Positions 24,440 through 34,947 of a DNA stretch of 64,000 nucleotides are shown in pieces. The first letter of the stretch is position 1; each line of letters starts with the position of its first letter. The translations under genes were made by a program, and so were the position numbers. A model generated the notes under the pieces. The model saw nothing but the letters and a program-made list of their open reading frames with translations, ran no database searches and had not been told where the DNA came from. Origin of the DNA: Eucommia ulmoides (taxonomy: Eukaryota > Streptophyta > Magnoliopsida > Garryales > Eucommiaceae); assembly GCA_016647705.1 (NCBI GenBank), contig CM028326.1, positions 26,157,901 through 26,221,900 of the forward strand, read 5' to 3'.

Positions 24440-24619
24440 TAATTTAATTTAAAGTAAAAATTGTAAATTTTGTTAAAATGATAATTTTTGTTATTTCTGA
24501 CTAATAAATATTATTAACAGCTATAATATTTTTGTACAGTCAATATTGACTTAAGAAGTGTCTGATAAATACCATTTAAGTAGAAAATTTTGGGAATGAG
24601 AAAAATTGTATTTTAACGT
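24440..24619 (+). mobile_element. Left part of a chromovirus LTR split by the Tat element
   Basis: It contains TTTTTGTACAGTCAATATTG, matching the TTTTGTACAGTAAATATTA word of the other chromovirus LTRs. Continuity is restored across the Tat insertion with 45679 onward. The upstream limit is unclear: sequence 24221-24440 is AT-rich and unassigned. Confidence 0.7.
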
Positions 24620-25399
24620 TGATGAGGGTAAAATCGGGCTCCCTCCACGTGTCAACCAACTCGACCAGACCTGCCACGTCATGATAACCTGGGCAGCCTG
24701 GTATATGGATAGCCCGGGTGGATTCCTAGGTTGGTAGATGAGAAGCATTTCAGGATCTCCAGCCAATTGCCTCTTCGAAGGATCGTCGCGTGATAACAGG
24801 TCGACGTGCCCAAACCGACCTGTGCCCTGTTACACGAGCCGACCTTTCTCTGTGCTCGGTCGACTTATATCTCTGCCATCCATAGTAAAGGGCCCAATAC
24901 CCAGGCCCATAACTCTAATCAGCCGTGCCGCCCACGCGCCTAACAGTTTAGCGCTAATCCGAACTTAAGGCCTTAATCTTGCTGACGCTAATCACATCTC
25001 CGTTTATAAATAGGAGGTTTCTCCAACACTTTTAGGGGGACAATAGAGGATTTTAGAGAGAGAAACTCTACCATAGGTCGCTCAGACAGATCGAGGTAGT
25101 AATAACTTTTCAATCTAAATTTCTACCTTGGGCTCTTACTTTCACACCGGAGAGGACACACCGAGAAAAACCCGACTCGTCCGGTGTGCAAGTGACAGAT
25201 TGGAGTTCCACCCAGACAATGGCAAGGAGCATCAGGTCAGGAACACGAGACCCAGGCTCGGACTTAGGTCGGATAACATCTGTCTAGCCTGGCTGCGATG
25301 TACAAGAGACGACAAGGATCACTTAAGCACCATCTCTTTTTTCCCTGATCCGAGGGTGTTTGGACCATACTGCTGGTCGACCAATTTTCGACACCAACA
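24620..25399 (+). mobile_element. 5' LTR of the Tat element
   Basis: 780 bp, TGATGAGG to ACACCAACA. It contains a TATA-like TATAAATAGGAGG near 25003, a plausible promoter core. It aligns throughout with 44861-45673. Confidence 0.93.
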
Positions 25400-25420
25400 G
25401 TTTAACGTCATCTGTGGGAA
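25400..25420 (+). promoter_or_regulatory. Degenerate primer binding site of the Tat element
   Basis: GTTTAACGTCATCTGTGGG follows the LTR directly, at the position where related elements carry a GGCGCC(G/A)TCTGTGGG-type site. Its complementary tRNA is not assigned. Confidence 0.5.
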
Positions 25421-25557
25421 ATACTACTAAAAGCCTTCTCCGAATCATAAGCTACCTGCTCTGCCAAGGTTTGATGAACACAAGGTCTGGTCACTCTCAA
25501 CGATCAGGAAACATAAACACCCCAGTGAATAGATAGTTGGTGGCAGAATATTACGTC

Positions 25558-26920
25558 GCCACTTTCACCGCAAGTGTATGGGTCAAGTTTTAGTATAGAT
25601 TAAGAGAGTTAGGGTTATCGTGTCCACATGGATTGGTTGAAATTATTGTTGAGTACCGTAATTATCATAATTTAATTTTATCTAGGCAATAAAAAATGTA
25701 GTTTTATAATTAAATATACTAATACTAAAATACTAATTATACTATATAAACTAAATTGAGATGTTTAGGAAAAAAAATTTATCTAGGGATTAACTTCATT
25801 TACTTAAATATGTTTGATTTCGTTTAGTTTACAATAACGGAGTTCATCCTATCCGACAATCTCTGTATCATAAACTCACTCACCACCTCTCCCGAGTGTA
25901 AAATGAGTGAATATGCGACTTCGCATCAACAAAGAAGTTCCCCTCAACGTCTTAACGACACTAGGTCACATGAGTCTTGCCCTAACGTCATGGATTGTAC
26001 ACTTTCTAACTCCCTCCTGGATTATTAGATCGTTGTGTTTACCCTAGTTCGAATTCGGGGTTACCTCTCCCAAGTGTAAAATTCTGATTTCTCAATGTAT
26101 ATAAACAAGCATACAATGGAAATACAAGAACGGTAAACACAATCGAATAGCGAAGAACAACTGTTAAAGAAACACAACTCAAATAAATGTCATTTTCATA
26201 AATATTATTAATTCCTAGACAAAATCCATTTAGTTCATGGCCATAACCATTTATACAACAAGAATTGAGCTAAACATGCTCAAACAATAAACCAAAGTTA
26301 AGAAATGAAGAGAGAAACGAAGAGAACTAGCCGTTATCCAAAAATTTAACGCTAAAACTGTTCTGAGATCGCTTCTCCCTCTTCGCAATGTGTTATTCTC
26401 CTTCGGAATCGGTTGAGTACTCCCCAAAATACCCTCTAACTATTCTACTTCTAAGGGGTCTCTAATGGCCAAAATAGAGGAGAGAATGAAGGAAATAGGG
26501 AACAAAATATCTAAAAAAAATCTAAAATCTGAGCAGAGTGACCGCCGCGACGGTGGGCATGTCAGCAGTGTCACCGTTGCGGCAGTGGATACAGCAGTGG
26601 AAATAGAGTTTTTCTGTTGTTTAATCGCCGCGACAGTGGATCTCACTGCTGCAGCGGTGGATTTGCAGAGAATTTAGGTCTTCATCTATATTTTAATCGC
26701 CATGGCGGTGGGCTGCAGGTTCTGAAATTTAGCATCTTTGCTCTTTTTTCATCGTTCTTCTACGACTCTTGATCTAATTTGATCATTTATGATCCGTTTC
26801 CATCCATTTTCACTTCACACACCTAATTTATAACAAAAAGAATAAAAATGTATTAAAATACTATAAAAATACTCGAAAATTAACAAGTTCGATTTGAAAA
26901 TAGATAGGTAAATTACACCT
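25558..26920. repeat. Dispersed repeat, copy A (unclassified)
   Basis: It starts GCCACTTTCACCGCAAGTG and ends AATTACACCT. Copy B at 41469-44000 shares the same ends and the same internal order: AT-rich block, TCTAGGGATTAAC, CCACCTCTCCCGAGTGTAAA, a TTTTTAATA-like tail, and a GC-palindrome segment. No TIR, poly-A or convincing target duplication was found. Read on the minus strand it starts TGATAGGTGTAATTT. It may be a solo LTR or other non-autonomous element. It is non-coding. Confidence 0.75.
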
Positions 26921-29147
26921 ATCAATAGCCCGAGGAAGATATGTCACGAGCACTAAGACCGAAAACCAGGGCCACAGCCTGTAGAACAGTCAACGAAGAA
27001 GACGTAGAGATTGAGAGGTGAAATATCAATATTGAGGGACAATCCCACTAACCAAACTCGACCTCGGGAATCTGCCCGGGCCAAGCGTCTGGAGCCATCG
27101 ATGCTGCCTGGCTCGACGATGTGGAACACCAGCTCGATAAATTCCTGGAGTACTTCGACATCCTTCTCTTCCGCCTGCCTCCAGTCCCAGTTGAAAGGGA
27201 ACCAGACATTTATATAGTAGGGGAGAGAGCCCATCCAAAGGAGTCCAATGATTGAGCGCTTGCCTCTCACGGATAGGTGGCTCAGGTCTGGCCTCAGGCT
27301 GCTAACTGGGCACAAAGGGAAAGGGATCTCGACCCTCCTGTTTCCTCTAGATCTATTTCAAGATTAGCTCGTGGACGACAATCGGAAGATCGGCTGGGGT
27401 TGCCATCGGCCTAGGATTATAGCTCTAAGATCGTTCTGAGCACCGATCTCGCCAAATTCGGGAGGTAGACTCCCACTCCCCGCCACCAGCCAAGAGGAGG
27501 GAAGCCAGGCTTGCCATCAGCCAAGTCATCGTCTCAGAAAGGGTGTCGAACCACAATGGAATAATGCTTGGCCGAGATAGAGGCCACCCTTAGTCAGATG
27601 CGCAACACTGGGGGAACTACCAGGCTGCACACTAAGGTCAAGTCCCCTTTCGTCGTGGAGGTCATAGACGAACCGGTTCCATACTGATTTCCCAATCCAC
27701 CAGTGACCCAGTACGATGGGACGACTGATACACTGGATCATCTCTCTATTTACATCGCCCACATAGATGTACATGCTATCTCCAACGCGATAAGGTGCAA
27801 GTTCTTCTCCCTCAGACTAACCGGTCTTACTAGGACATGGTTTAATGACCTTCCATAGGCCTCAATCTCCATATTCCTTTAGCTCAAACAATAGTTCATG
27901 GAGAGGTTCTGCTGATTGCGTCGTAGGCCAAAGACTGCTGCTCATCTTCTCGGCGTCAAACAAGAGGAGAACGAGAATCTAACCGACTATTTACATAGGT
28001 TTTGGATAAAATCTCTCGCTTGTGAGGGGGTGTTTGATGATGTGGCGCTCAACGCCTTTATTGGTGGGTTGAGCCACAAAAGGCTCACATACAACCTGAA
28101 TTCCAGGCCGACAACCAGCCTGCGCAAGGCTAGAGACCTCGACACCAATTACTACAAAGCCGATCTCGTTGACAAGATCAAGAAAGAGAATGAGGATCTG
28201 TCACACCCCAACCCAGGCACTTGTCACCCGAGCCTGGGCATGACGTCAACCTAATGTTACCGGATCAACCTACGAATATCCAAACAAACACATATACAAA
28301 TACACTCGCCTATTTGTAAATTTTTCCTTATAAAATATATATATACCTTAACCTTCCACGGTTTACATCCGACTGACTCACCTCCAACATAACACTACCT
28401 CCGGACTCTCCCTAATGTCAGTAGTGGACCACACCTAGTCGCGGTACCTGTACCCTAAAACTTTTATCTCTGTAATGTCTTCATAATAAATAAAAAAAAA
28501 AGTTCATGGATCAAGTATAAATAACAAACACCATACTTCGAACTATAAAATAATATAATCACATACCCGGTTCCACTGCCACCAATGAAAAGAAATAATA
28601 TAACGATAATACCACATATCGCACACCACATTCGGAACCCATTCCCCTCTATCCACAATGTAAAGAAATAATGTATTTAAAATACTCAATATAAATATAA
28701 TAAAATCTCACACCGTACGGAAATTCAGTTTTCCTGTCCCTAATGAAATAAAGCAATATATATATATATACATATATATATATTGAAAATATCCAATCCA
28801 AATATTATAAATCAATCAACCCGATTATTTTAGACCAATTACTCCAGATATTTTAAAACAGTCAGTTCAAAATATTTTAAATTGACTCGTCTAAGTATTT
28901 TAGACCCACCAGTCCAACATCTCGTCACATGATAAAATATCCCACCAGTCAACTAAAATAATATATATTTATACGTCAATCCATTTTAAAGTAATATATA
29001 TCCAACCCAAATCAATCAAATCAGTTCATCATATACTACAATACACCACACCACTCTCCTACTAGCCATAGGGTCGTTTTAACCTCACGATCGAGAGTTG
29101 CAACGGTACCGTACCACCGGTAGGATTTGCCTTTCTAACTGGTCATA

Positions 29148-29322
29148 ACAACGCTCTGTCGGACTTTGCCTAACAGATAATCAACAATGCTCTGCCGGAC
29201 TTTGCCTAGCAGATAAACAATGCTCTGCTAGACTTTGTCTAGCAGATAAATAACGTTCTGCCGGACTTTGCCTAACAGATAATCAACGCTCTGCAGGACT
29301 TTGCCTAATAGATAATCAACAT
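29148..29322. repeat. Five tandem 33-36-bp units in solo LTR 1
   Basis: Units begin AAYGYTCTGC and end CAGATAA(T)C. The same LTR position in other copies has different units. Confidence 0.9.
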
Positions 29323-29995
29323 CCATTTCGAGAAAAAAAATACTATGCCATAATCGGACCTAACATCAATTTCCACCTCAAAAACAAACGACTCGGTCCA
29401 CAATTCTTTTCCCACCTTGAAAACCAACCCATCGATAAAAAAAAAAATCATTTTTCACCCTTTTAGAAACCAACTAAATCCACAAAACATTTTCCATCTT
29501 TTAAAACCAACTTAATTCACAAATCACAAAATCATCCATTTCAAATAACCATATTTTCCCCAATTTATATGAAAATAAGATTTATAAATTTACATAGGAG
29601 ATAGTACACTCACTATGATATCCGTTCTGCAAAATTGCTACTGACCACACTCTATCGAGATGCCGGTGCCTGCGAACCTAATAGTGATAGGGCCTAAATT
29701 AATAATCTATTTAAAATAACTCAATCATGCAATGCAGGCCCTAAGTTTCACAATTTTCCCATCCCCACATTTTACTATGAAAAATTAACATTCGGCTAGT
29801 TTCGCTTCGTTAAAATTTACTGTATAAAATTTAGTAATACGAACGGTCCCAAAATTTATTACTCCAGTTACGAAATTTTGATGCTAGAAGTTAAATTTAA
29901 CTAAAATAAAATTTGACGAAGTCGTTACCCGTTCAGAAACGTTTTGTTGATTTTTTCTTTTTTCCTTATAAAATTTGATTTTCTGCTCCTGCATT

Positions 29996-30172
29996 CACCG
30001 CCTAGGCGAAGAACCCACCGCCGAGGTAAATGCACTCCTTCCTTCTTTACTCTGCTCACTGACTCATCACCGCCTAGGTCGTTGCCTCACCGCTTAGGCG
30101 AACACACTTCCTATCTCTCTGTTCGGCTTTCTGATTCTTCACTGCCTAGGCGAAGCTGTCACTGCCGAGGCG
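29996..30172. repeat. Array of CACCGCCTAGGCG-type partial palindromes
   Basis: Five variants occur at 29996, 30068, 30088, 30140 and 30160, each CAC(C/T)GC(C/T)(T/G)AGG followed by CG or T. They are embedded in solo LTR 1. Confidence 0.8.
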
Positions 30173-30802
30173 AACGACCGTCTCCTCTTCTCCAGTCCCT
30201 GGTTAAGTTCTTTCTTCTTTTCTCCTGTTTCGGTTTTGGGTTCCACCGATCAACCTTCTCACCACACTCACCATCAACGATCACCACCACCCATGCCGGC
30301 CATCAAACTCACGTCACTGCCACCGTCGACTGAACGAGTCGAACTCACACCATCCCACAACGAAGCACATGCACGATCCACACACACCACGTCAGAACCA
30401 CCGTCACGAACAAACGATACACATGCTGCTTTTTGGTTCTTTGTTTTGAATTCTCTCCGTCGGCGAGTTCTTTCTCTCTAACCCACCTCTGGCGACGACT
30501 CCGGCGATCAACGACGAGCACACCCATGCCCATACACATGCTGAACGACGGGGACACTTATACCCACACTTAACATCCACATCGACGCTCACTATCCGAT
30601 CAACATACACACCCGTTCGACACACACATGCTTTCGTCACACCGACAACGAACAACCAAACAGCCACGGCGATCCCTCCCATCGGATGAGCGGAGCACCG
30701 TCGGCGACTGCAACGATCACGAACACGCACATCCCCTCACCAACTGCACACCGTCGACCAATCACACCCACAACCGAAACTCAATTTCTCCTTGTCTTTT
30801 CT

Positions 30803-30833
<31 letters not shown>

Positions 30834-31001
30834 CTGATTTTCTCGATTTTTCTTTTTGAGATATTTTTCTGATTACCACTTTGATGGAGCATTTATATAC
30901 ATGATTTTCAGTGCTTCTCTTCAATCTCTCCAGTTTCCATGTCACTCCTTCCCCCTCTCTGTTCTCGATTTTTCTATGTCCTCTGTTTCTGATTTGTGTG
31001 G

Positions 31002-31003
<2 letters not shown>

Positions 31004-31051
<48 letters not shown>
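31004..31051. repeat. (CA)n(TA)n microsatellite
   Basis: An ACAC run passes directly into a TATA run near the inner end of solo LTR 1. Confidence 0.93.
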
Positions 31052-31600
31052 GCATATTTAGTTAAATTACATTCATCCCCTCTTAACTTTCTTTAAGTTT
31101 TTAATTAAAACAAAAACAAAAACTTAAGTTTTGTAAAAATTCCAGATTAACCCCCTAAAATTTTCAATTGAATTTTATTTACGAAATTGACCCCATTATT
31201 TTCTACATACTTCTACAATGCATCTAAAATTATGTGTATACAAAAATTCAGGTTATACAGGATCTCTTCAGAAAGAAGGCCCGACCTGATGAGGGGACGA
31301 GTCAATCTCAAGCCTCTAGAAGGCTCCAGGCGGAAGAAAGGTTGGGACCGTTGCCCAGCAACAGGAGGCCGCCTCCAGGCCCCCACCAGCTCGTTTACAC
31401 TCCCCTGATCGCTTCTATTTCCACCATCATCACTGAGAACGCCGGGAAAGAGATTTTCCCACCTGCAACTCCCCTCAGGGGAAAACCTCTAGGCAGGTCG
31501 GCTGATAAGTACGGCGACTTTCCCAGGAGCAACGACCATGCTACCGACGAGTGCTTCCAGTTGAAAGAGGAAATTGAGGCTCTCATATGAAGAGGTTACC

Positions 31601-32280
31601 TCGGTAATTATGTCTGTCGACTAGATGAGGATCGATCCGGCGTAAATAATCGTCGCGACGGACACCACGGACAGCGTAGAAAATGGAATGACAACTGGGC
31701 TCAACCCTGTGGAAAACGTGTTGGTGACGACTCCGACCTGAGGGTTGACAGCGAGATTAACGTCATCCATGGTGGCCTGGGTTTCAGCGGAGAAACATCT
31801 TCCTCCCAAAAAAGGTACGAAAGTAAGGGCAAAAGAAAGGGCGAACAAGGTGTTTATGAGGTCAACACAATAGATACTGCCTCACATAAAATAATTTCCT
31901 TCAGCGAAGTCGACCTGAAAGGGGTGCACGTTTCGCACGATGACACCGTGGTCATTTCAACCCTGATCAATTATTTCAAGACGGCGAGGATACTCGTCGA
32001 TGGAGGTAGCTCAACAGATATCATCTTTAAAGGGGCCTTCAATAAAATGAGCGTGGACTCCAGCTCCGTGCAGCTCGTAAGGTCTTCCCTCATCGGTTTT
32101 GGGGCAGACGTAGTCAGCTCAGTTGGTTGGGTCTCTCTGACTATCATAATCGATTCTAGTCCCAAGATCGCCATCGTCTGGTCTAAATTCCTCATAGTAG
32201 ATAGGTCGTCGCCCTACAACGCGATAATGGGTACGCCTACTATGGCCACCCTAAAGGCTGTTTGCTCCCCATATCACTAG
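31601..32280 (+). pseudogene. Tat protease region
   Basis: The frame 31924-32280 encodes an aspartic protease region with the active-site segment ILVDGGSSTDIIF and a downstream SPYNAIMGTPTM, equivalent to the flap-to-C-terminal YNAILGRP motif of Tat proteins. The upstream part (31620-31900) is readable in the same general order (VYEVNTIDTASHKIISFSE) but is broken by a stop. Protease would process the Gag-Pol polyprotein. The stop at 32278 separates it from RT. Confidence 0.85.
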
Positions 32281-32385
32281 AGAATGAAATTCCCCATTAA
32301 TTCTAGGGTTAGAGAAGTGCAAGGAAACCAAGAAATTGTACAGTCCTGTGCAAGAAAGGCCCTGGAGAGGAAATAGCAATGACAG

Positions 32386-34028
32386 TTGGGGCCCAAGCTG
32401 AATATTTTGTGCCAAACTCACGGAGGGCTCGTGTCCCTAACCGACGTGGTTGAGCCCGTCCCGATCGACGATCCCCACGATGAAGAGACCATCCCTCGAC
32501 CCCTTGAAAAGCTGGTCGACGTCCCCATTCACCCCACCATAACAAAAATGATCGTGAGGATTGGGGCTCGGCTCAGCCCAGAAGAACGATCTGACCTCAC
32601 CGAGTTGCTGATAAGGAACTACAATGTTTTTTCCTGGTCGCACAACGAACTTTTTGAGATTGATCCCAGTATCTCCATGCACAGGCTGCACGCCGATGTG
32701 CGCCATCCTCCTATTTTCCAGAAGAAAAGAAAGTTCCATCCAGATCGGCAGAAGATAATTAAAGAGAAAATAGATAAGCTCGTCAGGTTGGACGTCGTGG
32801 AGGAGGTCAAGTCTCGAACTAGCTCGCCAATGTTGTACTGGCCTCGAAGGCCGACAATAAATGGAGATTTTGCGTTGACTTCAAAGACCTAAATAAGGCC
32901 TGCCTGAAAGACTTCTTTCCCCTCCCAAGGATTAACATCATAATCGACACCACGGCGGGGCATGAGCGGCTCAGCTTCCTTGATACTTACACCGGTTATA
33001 ACCAGATTCCCATGTATCCCCCAGATAAGAGCAAGACCTTATTCATCACTTACAGGGGTACCTACAACTACATGGTCATGCCGTTTGGTCTCCGCAATGC
33101 AGGAGCGACCTATTATAGGCTTGTTAACAAAATGTTTAAGGAGAAAATCGGGAACACGATAGAGGTGTATATCGACGATATGCTCGTGAAGAGTAGTCTA
33201 TTTGAAGATTACCTCGGCCATCTCCAGGCCTGCTTTGATAAGCTCTCAGCTCACCGCATGATGCTAAATCCGAACAAGTGCATTTTCGGTGTGTCCACTG
33301 GCAAATTCATGGGTTTCATGGTCTTCCAGTGCTGCATTGATGCCAATCCCGACCAGATCAGCACGGTGCTCAGTATGGATTTCCCTTAGAGTAAGAAGAA
33401 GGTCCAGATACTGACAGGTTGGTTGGCCACCCTGAACCGGTTAATCTCCCGGTCGTCCAAAAAATGCCTCCACTTTTTCAAAAAATTTCGAGGGAACAAG
33501 GCATTCGAGTGGACTGAGAAGTGTGACCGTGCCTTTGAAGAATTGAAAAAATACCTCTCGTTGGCTCCTCTACTCACCACGCCTCAGAAAGGTGAAGACT
33601 TGCTCATTTACATTGCGGTCTCCTCCATGGCCGTTAGTGCTACCCTAATTAGAGATGACGCCGACGTGCAGAGCCCGGTCTATTACTCGATTCGTGTCCT
33701 AACCAACATCGAGACGACGTACACAAAGTTCAAAAAATTGGCCTATACCCTGCTGATTGCCTCAAGGAAACTACGACAGTATTTTCAGGCTCATACTATA
33801 GTGGTATTGACCGACCAGCCGATAAGGCAAATTCTCCACTCCCATGATGTCTCATGGAGGTTAATGAAATATAGCCTAAAACTAGGCCAATTCCATATTG
33901 AGTATTGCCCTAGGACGGCAATAAAGGGACAGGTTCTGGCTGACTACATAGTCAAGCTGACCTTCCCCGAGGAGGAGACAATCTCCGATCAAGGTGACTC
34001 CAATCAAACCTCCCAAAATCCTGAATGA
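32386..34028 (+). pseudogene. Tat reverse transcriptase and RNase H
   Basis: The N-terminal RT has FSWSHNELFEIDPSI, KRKFHPDRQKIIKEKIDKL and VVEEVKSRTS. After a frameshift near 32850 the palm reads FPLPRI, LSFLDTYTGYNQI, MPFGLRNAGATYY and the catalytic YIDDMLVKS (about 33165). The connection and RNase H follow: LNPNKCIFGV, then from 33423 FEWTEKCDRAFEELKKYL, LLIYIAVSSMAVSATL, YTKFKKLAYTLLIASRKLR and VLTDQPIRQILH. Several catalytic residues persist, but the reading frame breaks at 32892 and 33390. The sequence is typical of Tat pol. An internal stop ends RNase H at 34026. Confidence 0.9.
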
Positions 34029-34300
34029 GCTAGAAGCTCGGGCTAAACAACCAAAGTGTACAACGACGTGGGCCCCCAGCTCGTGGCATCTCTTCACTGA
34101 TAGATCCTCCAACCAGAACAGCTCAGGCGTCGGGATGGTCCTTGTAGCCTCGGATAAAGAGAAAATTGAGTACGCCCTCAAGCTCGGTATCTTTGAGAAA
34201 GTGCAAGTCTCATAGATACCCCAGGAAGAAAATAGACAAGCTGATGCGTTGGCTAACTTGGCCTCGAAGGTGGAATACACGCTCAAGAGGACGGTCCTTG
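34029..34300 (+). pseudogene. Second (archaeal-type) RNase H of the Tat element, internally deleted
   Basis: WHLFTDRSSNQNSSGVGMVL followed by KIEYALKLGI is the start of the extra RNase H domain found in Tat-group elements, with the first catalytic Asp. The next sequence jumps to IPQEENRQADALANLAS, the end of the domain. Roughly 70 residues expected between them, holding other catalytic acidic residues, are gone, so this domain would be inactive. Confidence 0.8.
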
Positions 34301-34947
34301 TGGAATTTCTCGCCAAGCCAAGCATGGCCTCCTCGGATGAGACCGCGATGATATGCACCCCGGATTCCGATTCGACCTAGATGGATCCCATAGTGAGCTA
34401 TCTCCCCGACAAGATGCTCCCAAGTTATCAAGCTCACTCCCGAAGAATACGGTACCAAGCGACAAAGTACGCCCTCATCAACGGTGTTCTTTACCAGAAG
34501 TCCTTCTCCGGTCTATACTCACGATGTCTCTGATCTGAATAGGCCAACTACGTTATGAGGGAGGTCCACGAGGAGATTTACGAAAATTACTCGGGAGGCA
34601 GGTCCTTAGCTCGGAAACTGCTCCTGAATGGTTATTACTAGTCGAAGATGCTCGAGGATCGCGGGAGAATTTGTGAAAAAGTGTGACAAGTGCCAGTGAT
34701 TTGCCACATACCCTCACGCTCCACCAACTAAGCTGGTTCTGACGTCTAGCCCGTGGTCATTCGCCTAGTAGGGGATCGATCTCTTCGGCCCGTTCCCCCA
34801 GGGGACGGGCCAGTGAAAATTCCTGGCCGTCGTCATCAACTACTTCACTAAATGGGTTGAAGTCGAGCCACTCGCCAAAATCACCAAGCAACGAATTCGA
34901 GACTTCTTCTGGAAGTGCATAATTTGTCGGTTCTGCATCCCAAAGGC

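Larger units (their letters stand above)
28199..31259 (-). mobile_element. Solo chromovirus-type LTR 1 inserted in Tat gag
   Basis: 3061 bp beginning TGTCACACC and ending GGTTATACA, flanked by GGATC at 28194-28198 and 31260-31264. Removing it plus one duplication joins the gag codons in frame. It aligns with LTR 1-1206 and 4363-5168 in the same orientation and with 34948-37678 in the opposite one. It contains a five-unit minisatellite, CCTAGGCG palindromes (29996-30172) and a (CA)n(TA)n tract (31004-31051). No internal domain is present. Confidence 0.93.
25474..31600 (+). pseudogene. Tat gag, split by a dispersed repeat and a solo LTR
   Basis: The start at ATG 25474 (MNTRSGHSQRSGNINTPVN) is followed by an early stop. 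Repeat copy A interrupts at 25558-26920. Gag resumes at 26921 with frames that read through to the conserved capsid region at 27690-28198: QYDGTTDTLDHLSIYIAH, CKFFSLRLTGLTRTWFNDLP, then RRRPKTAAHLLGVKQEENEN and LNAFIGGLSHKRL. The solo LTR at 28199-31259 then splits a codon run. The frame continues exactly in register at 31265 and ends with CFQLKEEIEALI and a stop at 31588. No zinc knuckle was seen. Frameshifts at 27000-27900 are further damage. Confidence 0.85.

Noticed and set aside
32386-34028. Endogenous pararetrovirus (caulimovirid) polymerase
   Set aside because: RT and RNase H are part of a Ty3/gypsy Tat element with LTRs, target duplication and integrase; no movement protein or coat region is present.
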